A stretch of DNA of 64,000 bases, taken from NCBI RefSeq assembly GCF_028736035.1, contig NZ_CP117866.1:9403001-9467000 (forward strand), written 5' to 3'. The notes beneath the pieces were generated by a model that was not told where the DNA came from, did no database searches, and saw only the letters and a program-made list of their open reading frames with translations. This DNA is from Streptomyces sp. T12 (GTDB lineage: Bacteria; Actinomycetota; Actinomycetes; Streptomycetales; Streptomycetaceae). Numbering within the stretch: position 1 is the first letter of the stretch; each line of letters begins with the position of its first letter. A program made the position numbers and the translations under genes. Below, one piece after another: positions 35,203 to 42,812 of this stretch.

Positions 35203-35951
35203 TCGGCCTCGTGCTGGCGGCCGGCGCCGGACGGCGTCTGCGCCCCTACACCGACAGCCTTCCCAAGGCTCTGGTGCCGGTGGGGCCCGCGGGCATAGAG
35301 GGCGAACCCACGGTTCTCGATCTGACCCTCGGCAACTTCGCCGAGATCGGTCTGACCGAGGTCGCGATCATCGTCGGCTACCGCAAGGAGGCCGTCTACG
35401 AGCGCAAGGAAGCGCTGGAGCAGAAGTACGGCCTGAAGCTCACGCTCATCGACAACGACAAGGCCGAGGAGTGGAACAACGCCTACTCCCTGTGGTGCGG
35501 CCGTGACGCCCTCAAGGACGGCGTGATCCTCGCCAACGGCGACACCGTCCACCCGGTCTCCGTCGAGAAGACGCTGCTCGCCGCCCGCGGCGACGGCAAG
35601 AAGATCATCCTCGCCCTGGACACGGTGAAGAGCCTGGCCGACGAGGAGATGAAGGTCGTCGTCGACCCCGAGAAGGGCATGACGAAGATCACCAAGCTGA
35701 TGGATCCCGCCGAGGCCACCGGCGAGTACATCGGCGTCACCCTCATCGAGGGCGACGCCGCCCCCGAGCTGGCCGACGCCCTGAAGACCGTGTGGGAGAC
35801 CGACCCGCAGCAGTTCTACGAGCACGGCTACCAGGAGCTCGTGAACCGCGGCTTCCGCATCGACGTGGCGCCGATCGGCGACGTCAAGTGGGTGGAGATC
35901 GACAACCATGACGATCTCGCCCGTGGACGGGAGATCGCGTGCCAGTACTGA
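35199..35951 (+). CDS. sugar-phosphate/polyol-phosphate nucleotidyltransferase
   Basis: A 250-aa NTP-transferase of the RmlA-like fold. The signature MIGLVLAAGAGRRLRPYTDS then LPKALVPV contains the nucleotide-binding GxGxRLxPxT-xx-PK motif. The later NGDTVHP has the metal-binding Asp and VKWVEIDNHDDL the second Asp region. Members of this short group charge phosphocholine, inositol phosphate or polyol phosphates with CTP. Next to a glycerol-1-phosphate-dehydrogenase-like gene and two CDP-alcohol phosphotransferases, a CTP-dependent polyol-phosphate cytidylyltransferase is the most economical guess. Start ATG overlaps the preceding TGA. Confidence 0.87.
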   Translation: MIGLVLAAGAGRRLRPYTDSLPKALVPVGPAGIEGEPTVLDLTLGNFAEIGLTEVAIIVGYRKEAVYERKEALEQKYGLKLTLIDNDKAEEWNNAYSLWCGRDALKDGVILANGDTVHPVSVEKTLLAARGDGKKIILALDTVKSLADEEMKVVVDPEKGMTKITKLMDPAEATGEYIGVTLIEGDAAPELADALKTVWETDPQQFYEHGYQELVNRGFRIDVAPIGDVKWVEIDNHDDLARGREIACQY

Positions 35952-37000
35952 CCCGGCTCATTCCCTCGCCGGTCGTCGTGGACATCCGCCCGGGTGCCCT
36001 CGACGACCTGGGCGGTGTGCTCGCCGACGAACGCATCTCGCACTCCGGCAAGCTGGCCGTCGCGGTCAGCAACGGTTCCGGCGCCCGGCTCAAGGAGCGG
36101 CTCGCTCCCGCGCTGCCCGGCGCCAGCTGGTACGAGGTCGGCGGCGGCACCCTGGACGACGCGATCCGGCTGGCCAGTGACATAAAGGCCGGCCACTACG
36201 ACGCGGTCGTCGGGCTCGGCGGCGGCAAGATCATCGACTGTGCCAAGTTCGCCGCGGCGCGCGTCGGCCTGCCCCTGGTCGCCGTACCGACGAACCTCGC
36301 GCACGACGGTCTGTGCTCGCCGGTCGCCACCCTCGACAACGACGCGGGCCGCGGCTCCTACGGTGTGCCGAACCCGATCGCGGTCGTCATCGACCTGGAC
36401 GTCATCCACGACGCTCCGGCACGCTTCGTGCGCGCCGGCATCGGCGACGCCATCTCCAACATCTCCGCGATCGCGGACTGGGAACTCGCCAACCGCGTCA
36501 ACGGCGAGAAGATCGACGGCCTCGCCGCCGCGATCGCCCGGCAGGCCGGCGAGGCGGTACTCCGGCACCCCGGCGGCATAGGGGACACCAACTTCCTGCA
36601 GGTGCTGGCGGAGGCGCTGGTCCTCAGCGGTATCGCCATGTCGGTGTCGGGCGACTCCCGCCCGTCCTCCGGGGCGTGCCACGAGATCAACCACGCCTTC
36701 GACCTGCTGTTCCCCAGGCGCGCGGCCGCCCACGGCGAGCAGTGCGGACTGGGTGCGGCCTTCGCGATGTACCTGCGCGGGGCCCACGAGGAGTCGGCCT
36801 ACATGGCCGAGGTGCTGCGTCGGCACGGGCTGCCGGTACTGCCGGAGGAGATCGGCTTCACGGACGAAGAGTTCGTCCGTGTCGTGGAGTTCGCTCCGCA
36901 GACCCGGCCCGGCCGCTACACGATCCTCGAACACCTCGACCTGACCACCGACCAGATCAAGGACATCTACGCCGACTATGTCAAGGCCATCGGTAGCTGA
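35939..37000 (+). CDS. sn-glycerol-1-phosphate dehydrogenase-like enzyme (EgsA/AraM family)
   Basis: A 353-aa metal-dependent dehydrogenase of the iron-containing alcohol dehydrogenase superfamily, closest by motif to archaeal G1P dehydrogenase. Evidence: NAD-binding GLGGGKIIDCAKFAA (residues 92-106), the substrate loop VPTNLAHDGLCSPVATL (HDG at 122-124), GIGDAISNISAIADWEL with metal-ligand Asp170, SGIAMSVSGDSRPSSGACHE with His248, and RAAAHGEQCGLG with His265. The expected reaction is dihydroxyacetone phosphate to sn-glycerol-1-phosphate with NAD(P)H. GTG at 35939 overlaps the previous ORF by 13 bases. This stereoisomer is unusual in bacteria. The activity is inferred from motifs, not proven. 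Confidence 0.85.
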   Translation: MPVLTRLIPSPVVVDIRPGALDDLGGVLADERISHSGKLAVAVSNGSGARLKERLAPALPGASWYEVGGGTLDDAIRLASDIKAGHYDAVVGLGGGKIIDCAKFAAARVGLPLVAVPTNLAHDGLCSPVATLDNDAGRGSYGVPNPIAVVIDLDVIHDAPARFVRAGIGDAISNISAIADWELANRVNGEKIDGLAAAIARQAGEAVLRHPGGIGDTNFLQVLAEALVLSGIAMSVSGDSRPSSGACHEINHAFDLLFPRRAAAHGEQCGLGAAFAMYLRGAHEESAYMAEVLRRHGLPVLPEEIGFTDEEFVRVVEFAPQTRPGRYTILEHLDLTTDQIKDIYADYVKAIGS

Positions 37001-37757
37001 ACTCCGCCCCGTCGTTCACCCCGCGGGGGTGAAGGACCGGCGCAGCGGTGAGCACTGGATGGGACGCCTCTACATGCGTGAGGTGTCCCTGCGGGTCGAC
37101 CGCTATCTGGTGAACACCAGGGTCACGCCCAACCAGCTCACGTACCTGATGACCGTCTGTGGTGTCCTCGCGGCCCCGGCACTCCTGGTGCCGGGGATCC
37201 CGGGGGCGGTGCTCGGCGTGGTCATGGTCCAGCTCTACCTGCTGCTGGACTGCGTCGACGGCGAGATCGCGCGCTGGAGGAAGCAGTACTCGCTCGGCGG
37301 GGTCTACATGGACCGGGTCGGCGCCTACCTCACCGACGCCGCGGTCCTCGTCGGCTTCGGTCTGCGCGCCGCCGACCTGTGGGGCAGCGGCCGTATCGAC
37401 TGGCTGTGGGCGTTCCTCGGCACCCTGGCCGCGCTCGGCGCGATCCTGATCAAGGCGGAGACCGACCTCGTCGGTGTCGCCCGGCACCAGAACGGGCTGG
37501 CTCCGGTCAAGGAGGCCGCCTCCGAGATGCGCTCCTCCGGCATGGCGCTGGCCCGCAAGGCCGCCGCCGCGCTCAAGTTCCACCGCCTGGTCCTCGGCAT
37601 CGAGGCGTCCTTGCTGATCCTGGTGCTGGCGATCGCCGACCAGGCCCGCGGTGACCTGTTCTTCACCCGGCTCGGCGTCGCGGTGCTGGCGGGTATCGCG
37701 CTGCTGCAGACCCTGCTGCACCTCGTGTCCATCCTCGCTTCGAGCAGGCTGAAGTGA
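36978..37757 (+). CDS. second CDP-alcohol phosphotransferase, with altered fourth aspartate
   Basis: A 259-aa membrane protein with five to six helices. The family motif is D91-CV-DG-EI-AR, then G108-VYM-D112-RVG-A116. Three of the four metal-binding Asp (91, 94, 112) are present, but the fourth position, usually the catalytic base, is Ala116. The next Asp is Asp120, one helical turn on. Either Asp120 takes the role, the chemistry differs, or the protein is a non-catalytic partner of the larger enzyme at 33415. ATG at 36978 overlaps the dehydrogenase gene by 23 bases; the following GT2 start overlaps this stop. Confidence 0.88.
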   Translation: MSRPSVAELRPVVHPAGVKDRRSGEHWMGRLYMREVSLRVDRYLVNTRVTPNQLTYLMTVCGVLAAPALLVPGIPGAVLGVVMVQLYLLLDCVDGEIARWRKQYSLGGVYMDRVGAYLTDAAVLVGFGLRAADLWGSGRIDWLWAFLGTLAALGAILIKAETDLVGVARHQNGLAPVKEAASEMRSSGMALARKAAAALKFHRLVLGIEASLLILVLAIADQARGDLFFTRLGVAVLAGIALLQTLLHLVSILASSRLK

Positions 37758-38635
37758 GCGGCATGAAGGTCGGCGCGGTGATCATCACCATGGGCAACCG
37801 CCCCGACGAGCTCCGTGCCCTGCTCGACTCGGTCGCCAAGCAGGACGGCGACCCGGTCCAGGTCGTCGTGGTCGGCAACGGCTCCCCGGTGCCCGACGTC
37901 CCCGAAGGCGTCCGCACGATCGAGCTGCCCGAGAACCTCGGCATCCCCGGCGGCCGCAACGTCGGCATCGAGGCCTTCGGCCCCAGCGGGCGCGATGTCG
38001 ACGTACTGCTGTTCCTCGACGACGACGGCCTCCTCGCCCACCACGACACCGCGGAGCTGTGCCGCGAGGCCTTCGCCGCCGACCCCAAGCTCGGCATCAT
38101 CAGCTTCCGCATCGCCGACCCGGACACCGGCGTCACCCAGCGCCGCCACGTCCCCCGGCTGCGCGCCTCCGACCCGATGCGCTCCTCCCGGGTCACCACC
38201 TTCCTCGGCGGCGCCAACGCCGTCCGCACCCAGGTCTTCGCCGAGGTCGGCGGGCTGCCGGACGAGTTCTTCTACGCCCATGAGGAAACCGACCTGGCAT
38301 GGCGGGCCCTCGACGCGGGCTGGATGATCGACTACCGGTCCGACATGGTGCTGTACCACCCGACGACGGCGCCCTCCCGGCACGCGGTCTACCACCGCAT
38401 GGTCGCCCGCAACCGCGTCTGGCTCGCCCGCCGCAACCTCCCCGCCCCCCTCGTCCCGGTCTATCTGGGCGTCTGGATGCTGCTCACCCTCCTGCGCCGT
38501 CCCTCCCGCTCCGCCCTGAAGGCATGGTTCGGCGGATTCAGGGAAGGCTGGACCACTCCGTGCGGTCCCCGCAGGCCCATGAAGTGGCGTACGGTGTGGC
38601 GGCTGACTCGACTGGGTCGACCTCCCGTCATCTGA
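37754..38635 (+). CDS. GT2-family glycosyltransferase
   Basis: A 293-aa cytoplasmic or membrane-associated inverting glycosyltransferase (GT-A fold). It starts VGAVIITMGNRPDELRALLDS, the usual GT2 N-terminus; ENLGIPGGRNVGIE is the nucleotide-sugar loop; VLLFLDDDGLL holds the metal-binding DxD-like triplet; FFYAHEETDLAWRALDAGW has the ED acceptor/base region. The form resembles rhamnosyl- and galactofuranosyl-type enzymes, but donor and acceptor are unknown. GTG start overlaps the preceding stop. About 100 bp separate it from the ABC permease, which may have its own start of transcription. Confidence 0.9.
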   Translation: MSGMKVGAVIITMGNRPDELRALLDSVAKQDGDPVQVVVVGNGSPVPDVPEGVRTIELPENLGIPGGRNVGIEAFGPSGRDVDVLLFLDDDGLLAHHDTAELCREAFAADPKLGIISFRIADPDTGVTQRRHVPRLRASDPMRSSRVTTFLGGANAVRTQVFAEVGGLPDEFFYAHEETDLAWRALDAGWMIDYRSDMVLYHPTTAPSRHAVYHRMVARNRVWLARRNLPAPLVPVYLGVWMLLTLLRRPSRSALKAWFGGFREGWTTPCGPRRPMKWRTVWRLTRLGRPPVI

Positions 38636-38732
38636 CAAGCTCGACCCTTAGAGCGACCGGGCCGTATCCGGGCCCGGGGGTTCATGCCAGGCCCGCACAG
38701 GCTGCGCATCTCGAAGACGAAAGTTTCAACTG

Positions 38733-39662
38733 GTGAGTGAGACAACGCACGACGGTTCAGTCGCGGTGAGCGCGCCTCCGTCGCCCGACGAGGGCCTCAC
38801 GGCGGCACAGCTGGCCGCCAAGTACGGGCTGTCCGTGAGCGGCGCCCGCCCCTCGCTGTTCGAGTACGTCCGCCAGCTCTGGGACCGGCGGCACTTCATC
38901 CTCGCGTTCTCGCGGGCGAAGCTGACCGCTCAGTACAGCCAGGCGAAGCTCGGCCAGCTCTGGCAGGTGGCCACGCCACTGCTGAACGCGGCGGTGTACT
39001 TCTTCATCTTCGGCCTCATCCTCAAGGCCGACCGCGGCATGGACCGCGAGGTGTACATCCCGTTCCTCGTCACCGGCGTGTTCGTGTTCACCTTCACCCA
39101 GAGCTCGGTGATGGCGGGCGTACGCGCGATCTCCGGCAACCTCGGCCTGGTCCGCGCGCTGCACTTCCCGCGCGCCTCGCTGCCGATCTCCTTCGCGCTC
39201 CAGCAGCTCCAGCAGCTGCTGTTCTCGATGATCGTGCTGTTCGTGGTGGCCGTCGGCTTCGGCAGCTACCCGCGCCTGTCCTGGCTGCTGATCGTGCCGG
39301 TGCTGGTGCTGCAGTTCCTCTTCAACACCGGCCTCGCGATGATCATGGCCCGTGCGGGTGCCAAGACCCCGGACCTGGCCCAGCTCATGCCCTTCGTGAT
39401 GCGTACGTGGATGTACGCGTCCGGCGTGATGTTCTCGATCCCGATCATGCTGAAGGACCGGCCGGACTGGATCGCGACCGTCCTGCAGTGGAACCCGGCC
39501 GCGATCTACATGGACCTGATGCGCTTCGCCCTCATCGACGGTTACGGCTCCTCGAACCTGCCCGACCACGTCTGGGCGGCCGCGCTCGGCTGGGCCGTGC
39601 TGTTCGCCGTCGGGGGCTTCGTGTACTTCTGGAAGGCGGAGGAGAGGTACGGCCGTGGCTGA
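38733..39662 (+). CDS. ABC-2 type polysaccharide/teichoic-acid exporter, permease (TagG-like)
   Basis: A 309-aa permease with six predicted membrane helices after a 50-residue cytoplasmic N-terminus. It carries the amphipathic segment LTAQYSQAKLGQLWQVATPL, typical of Wzm/TagG permeases that export lipid-linked polymers. It is followed by its ATPase (GTG at 39655, overlapping by eight bases). The substrate is probably the product of the upstream transferases. GTG start at 38733. Confidence 0.9.
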   Translation: MSETTHDGSVAVSAPPSPDEGLTAAQLAAKYGLSVSGARPSLFEYVRQLWDRRHFILAFSRAKLTAQYSQAKLGQLWQVATPLLNAAVYFFIFGLILKADRGMDREVYIPFLVTGVFVFTFTQSSVMAGVRAISGNLGLVRALHFPRASLPISFALQQLQQLLFSMIVLFVVAVGFGSYPRLSWLLIVPVLVLQFLFNTGLAMIMARAGAKTPDLAQLMPFVMRTWMYASGVMFSIPIMLKDRPDWIATVLQWNPAAIYMDLMRFALIDGYGSSNLPDHVWAAALGWAVLFAVGGFVYFWKAEERYGRG

Positions 39663-40434
39663 GCAGAACCCGGGGGACCGCATCCCCACCGTCATCGCCG
39701 ACGAGCTGCACATCGTCTACCGCGTCAACGGCGCCAAGACCGGCAAGGGCAGCGCCACCGCCGCCCTCAGCCGCATCGTCAAGCGCGGCGAGGAGCGCGG
39801 GGTGCGCAAGGTGCACGCCGTCCGCGGCGTCTCCTTCACCGCCTACCGCGGCGAGGCCATCGGCCTCATCGGCTCCAACGGCTCCGGCAAGTCCACCCTG
39901 CTGCGCGCCATCGCCGGCCTGCTCCCGCCCGAGAAGGGCAAGGTCTACACCGACGGCCAGCCCTCGCTGCTGGGCGTGAACGCGGCCCTGATGAACGACC
40001 TGACCGGCGAGCGCAACGTCATATTGGGTGGGCTCGCCATGGGCATGACCCGCGAGCAGATCAAGGAGCGCTACCAGGAGATCGTCGACTTCTCCGGCAT
40101 CAACGAGAAGGGCGACTTCATCACCCTGCCGATGCGCACCTACTCCTCCGGCATGGCGGCCCGGCTGCGCTTCTCCATCGCCGCCGCCAAGGACCACGAC
40201 GTCCTGATGATCGACGAGGCGCTGGCCACCGGTGACCGCAAGTTCCAGAAGCGCTCCGAGGAACGCATCCGCGAGCTGCGCAAGGAAGCCGGCACCGTGT
40301 TTCTGGTCAGTCACAACAACAAGTCGATCCGCGACACCTGCAACCGCGTTCTGTGGCTGGAACGCGGCGAGCTGCGGATGGACGGACCGACGGACGAGGT
40401 CCTCAAGGAGTACGAGAAGTTCACGGGCAAGTAG
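39655..40434 (+). CDS. ABC-2 type polysaccharide/teichoic-acid exporter, ATPase (TagH-like)
   Basis: A 259-aa nucleotide-binding subunit. Walker A is GLIGSNGSGKSTLLRAIAG (about residue 70), the signature is TYSSGMAARLRFS, Walker B is VLMIDEALATGD, and the H-loop is FLVSHNNKS. The Y-S-S/T-G-M signature is characteristic of the Wzt/TagH group. There is no extra C-terminal carbohydrate-binding domain, so export may not depend on recognition of a modified polymer end. The operon ends at a strong hairpin at 40475-40505. Confidence 0.92.
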   Translation: MAEQNPGDRIPTVIADELHIVYRVNGAKTGKGSATAALSRIVKRGEERGVRKVHAVRGVSFTAYRGEAIGLIGSNGSGKSTLLRAIAGLLPPEKGKVYTDGQPSLLGVNAALMNDLTGERNVILGGLAMGMTREQIKERYQEIVDFSGINEKGDFITLPMRTYSSGMAARLRFSIAAAKDHDVLMIDEALATGDRKFQKRSEERIRELRKEAGTVFLVSHNNKSIRDTCNRVLWLERGELRMDGPTDEVLKEYEKFTGK

Positions 40435-40474
40435 TCCACCCGGACATGGGCCGTGTGGCCCAGGACGCTTCGCA

Positions 40475-40505
40475 GGGCCCCGCCGGAACTGCCCCGGCGG
40501 GGCCC
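40475..40505 (+). terminator. strong hairpin terminator between export and hopanoid operons
   Basis: GGGCCCCGCCGG and CCGGCGGGGCCC pair perfectly over 12 bp around a seven-base loop, 40 bases after the exporter ATPase stop. No other gene end is near. Confidence 0.85.
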
Positions 40506-40760
40506 CGCGTCTGCAAAGGAAACGTCAACTCCGGTCGGCCGTAGGAATCTTGACGCCAATCGGTGTGTTCTTGTGATGTGCAGGACACCCGCACGGGCCG
40601 CGCCCCGTTGTACAACGTAAGCTGTACCGGTACCGAAACGCGGCAAGTGGGGCGATAAGGCGCGACACCCCTCTCTCCGGGCTGCGGCGCGGACGGCCGG
40701 GCGGCGTGTCCGAAATAGTGTGCATTGGGTCTGCGGTGTAGAACGGGAGATGTGACGGCA
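40506..40760 (+). promoter_or_regulatory. leader/promoter region of the hopanoid operon
   Basis: This 255-bp non-coding stretch should hold the operon promoter. TTGTAC (40611-40616) and TACCGA, 17 bases on, are a possible -35/-10 pair. They overlap two short palindromes, TTGTACAA and CGGTACCG, which could be operator halves. Downstream the sequence has GC-rich direct-repeat segments but no riboswitch I recognise. The assignment rests on position and weak consensus only. Confidence 0.3.
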
Positions 40761-40826
40761 ATGGCTACGGAAACTCCCCAGCTCCACGCAGCATGTGCCG
40801 TCCCCGCGCCGGGCAGTCCGCGGTGA
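40761..40826 (+). CDS. possible 21-aa leader peptide coupled to hpnC
   Basis: An ATG at 40761, 11 bases after GGGAG, opens a 21-codon ORF (MATETPQLHAACAVPAPGSP plus Arg). Its TGA at 40824-40826 overlaps the GTG start of hpnC (40823-40825). hpnC has no good ribosome site of its own, so translation may be coupled through this short ORF. It may also be only a chance ORF. Confidence 0.35.
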   Translation: MATETPQLHAACAVPAPGSPR

Positions 40827-41722
40827 CGGGACCAAGCGCGCCCACAGGTGATCCGGAGCGCGGCACGCTCGACAAGGCCGCCGCGGAGAACTTCCCCGTG
40901 GCGCCGTTCTTCCTGCCCAGGGCCTGGCGCACCGACCTCATGGCCGTCTACGGCTTCGCCCGCCTCGTCGACGACATCGGCGACGGCGATCTCGCACCCG
41001 GCGGTGCCGACGCCCGTCTGCTCGGCGTGTCGCCCGAGGACGCCGAGGACCCTCTCGTCCTCCTCGACGCCTTCGAGGCCGACCTGCGCCGTGCCTTCGA
41101 CGGCACCCCGCGCCACCCCTTGCTGCGCCGTCTGCAGCCCACCGTCCGCCGCCGCTCGCTGACCCCCGAGCCCTTCCTCGGCCTGATCGCCGCCAACCGC
41201 CAGGACCAGCTCGTGGGCCGGTACGAGACCTACGACGATCTCCTTGCCTACTGCGAACTGTCCGCCAACCCGGTCGGCCGTCTCGTGCTCGCCGTCACCG
41301 GCACCGAGACCCCCGAGCGGATCCGCCGCTCCGACGCGGTGTGCACGGCGCTCCAGATCGTCGAGCACCTTCAGGACGTCGCCGAGGACCTCGGTCGTGA
41401 CCGGATCTATCTGCCGGCGGACGACATGAAGCGTTTCCACGTCGAGGAAACCGATCTCGCGGTAAAAACAGCAGGCGCATCGGTGCGCGCACTGGTTGCA
41501 TACGAAGCGGAACGTGCCCAGAACCTCCTGAATGAAGGCACCCCCCTGGTGGGTAGCGTCCACGGCAGGCTCAAGCTGCTGCTCGCGGGTTTCGTGGCGG
41601 GGGGAAGGGCGGCAATCCGTGCGATCGCCGCCGCCGAATACGACGTACTTCCCGGCCCGCCCAAGGCCAGCAAGCTCCAGCTGCTGCGTGAGGTGGGCGT
41701 GACTCTGCGAGGAGAGGGGTGA
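40823..41722 (+). CDS. hpnC: squalene synthase HpnC (hydroxysqualene synthase)
   Basis: A 299-aa trans-isoprenyl diphosphate synthase (squalene/phytoene synthase fold). In the three-step bacterial route, HpnD makes presqualene diphosphate, HpnC converts it to hydroxysqualene, and HpnE reduces it to squalene. Aspartate-rich motifs: FARLVDDIGDG (about residues 44-54) and QDVAEDLGRDRIYLP. GTG 40823 is used; an ATG at 40793 would add ten non-conserved residues. The next gene, hpnD, begins with GTG overlapping this stop. Confidence 0.92.
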   Translation: MTGPSAPTGDPERGTLDKAAAENFPVAPFFLPRAWRTDLMAVYGFARLVDDIGDGDLAPGGADARLLGVSPEDAEDPLVLLDAFEADLRRAFDGTPRHPLLRRLQPTVRRRSLTPEPFLGLIAANRQDQLVGRYETYDDLLAYCELSANPVGRLVLAVTGTETPERIRRSDAVCTALQIVEHLQDVAEDLGRDRIYLPADDMKRFHVEETDLAVKTAGASVRALVAYEAERAQNLLNEGTPLVGSVHGRLKLLLAGFVAGGRAAIRAIAAAEYDVLPGPPKASKLQLLREVGVTLRGEG

Positions 41723-42669
41723 TCCGGACCGTGGAGTCTGCACCACACGCGTCCGCACCGGTACTCGCCGCCTACAGCTACTGCGAGGCCGTCACCGGAC
41801 AGCAGGCCCGTAACTTCGCCTACGGCATCAGGCTGCTGCCCACGCCCAAGCGCCGCGCGATGTCGGCGCTGTACGCGTTCTCGCGCCGCGTCGACGACAT
41901 CGGCGACGGCGCGCTGACCGCCGAGGTCAAGATCGGCAGGCTCGAGGACACCCGGGAGCTGCTGACCCGGATCCGCGACCGGGCGGTCGACGAGGACGAC
42001 ATCGACCCCGTGGCCGTCGCCCTCGCTCACGCCGCCGACACCTTCCCGATCCCGCTCGGCGGCCTGGACGAGCTCATCGACGGCGTCCTGATGGACGTGC
42101 GCGGCGAGACCTACGAGACCTGGGACGACCTGAAGGTCTACTGCCGCTGCGTGGCGGGCGCCATCGGGCGGCTCTCGCTCGGTGTGTTCGGTACGGAACC
42201 CGGGGCGCGCGGCGCCGAGCGCGCGCCCGAGTACGCGGACACGCTCGGGCTCGCGTTGCAGCTCACCAACATCCTGCGCGACGTCCGCGAGGACGCCGAA
42301 GGAGGGCGCACCTATCTGCCCTCCGACGACCTCGCCAAGTTCGGCTGCTCGGTCGGCTTCAGCGGGCCGAATCCACCGGAGGGCTCCGACTTCGCGGGCC
42401 TCGTGCACTTCGAAGTGCGTCGGGCCCGCGCCCTTTTCGCCGAGGGCTACCGGCTGCTCCCCATGCTGGACCGGCGCAGCGGTGCCTGTGTCGCCGCCAT
42501 GGCGGGCATCTACCGCCGCCTCCTCGACCGCATCGAGCGCGACCCGGAGGCCGTGCTGCGCGGCCGGGTCTCCCTGCCGGGGCGGGAGAAGGCGTACGTC
42601 GCCGTGCGCGGCCTGAGCGGTCTGGACGCCCGGCATGTGACCCGTCGTAGCGTCAGGAGGCGTGCCTGA
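41719..42669 (+). CDS. hpnD: presqualene diphosphate synthase HpnD
   Basis: A 316-aa squalene/phytoene synthase homologue that condenses two farnesyl diphosphates to presqualene diphosphate. Motifs: YCEAVTGQQARNFAYGIRLL near the N-terminus, FSRRVDDIGDGAL, and QLTNILRDVREDAEGGRTYL, the second Asp-rich site. GTG start overlaps the hpnC stop by four bases; its own TGA overlaps by one base the ATG of the small ORF at 42669. Order hpnC-hpnD-hpnE is the conserved hopanoid arrangement. Confidence 0.93.
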   Translation: MIRTVESAPHASAPVLAAYSYCEAVTGQQARNFAYGIRLLPTPKRRAMSALYAFSRRVDDIGDGALTAEVKIGRLEDTRELLTRIRDRAVDEDDIDPVAVALAHAADTFPIPLGGLDELIDGVLMDVRGETYETWDDLKVYCRCVAGAIGRLSLGVFGTEPGARGAERAPEYADTLGLALQLTNILRDVREDAEGGRTYLPSDDLAKFGCSVGFSGPNPPEGSDFAGLVHFEVRRARALFAEGYRLLPMLDRRSGACVAAMAGIYRRLLDRIERDPEAVLRGRVSLPGREKAYVAVRGLSGLDARHVTRRSVRRRA

Positions 42670-42812
42670 TGGACATTCCGGTCCAAGGTGATGCCCCCGG
42701 CGAAAAGTGGCGGGCAACCCTCCGCTGCCGGGCGGCGTCCCTGACTGAGACGACCGGCCGTGCACCGTTCGAGCACCGGCACGTCGGTCGCACAGGGGAG
42801 GGTGCACGATGA
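42669..42812 (+). CDS. 47-aa ORF coupled to hpnD and hpnE
   Basis: ATG at 42669 shares its A with the hpnD stop (TGATG), and its own TGA (42810-42812) overlaps the hpnE ATG at 42809 (ATGA). The 47-residue product starts MDIPVQGDAPGEKWRATLRC and continues through AASLTETTGRAPFEH to a C-terminus rich in Gly, Arg and His; it is basic and has one Cys. Perfect coupling at both ends argues that it is translated. I recall a short Streptomyces protein family of this kind (possibly DUF6380) but could not check. Function unknown. Confidence 0.6.
   Translation: MDIPVQGDAPGEKWRATLRCRAASLTETTGRAPFEHRHVGRTGEGAR

Noticed and set aside
33415..40434. Classical wall teichoic acid operon (tar/tag)
   Set aside because: No TagB/TagF-type glycerophosphotransferase, no TagA or TagO homologue, and no TarI/TarJ-type pair by motif; the dehydrogenase belongs to the G1P group instead. 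Only the exporter is TagGH-like.
40793..41722. Upstream ATG (40793) as the hpnC start
   Set aside because: The ten added residues (MCRPRAGQSA) resemble non-coding translation and there is no ribosome site. The GTG at 40823 overlaps the stop of a short upstream ORF.
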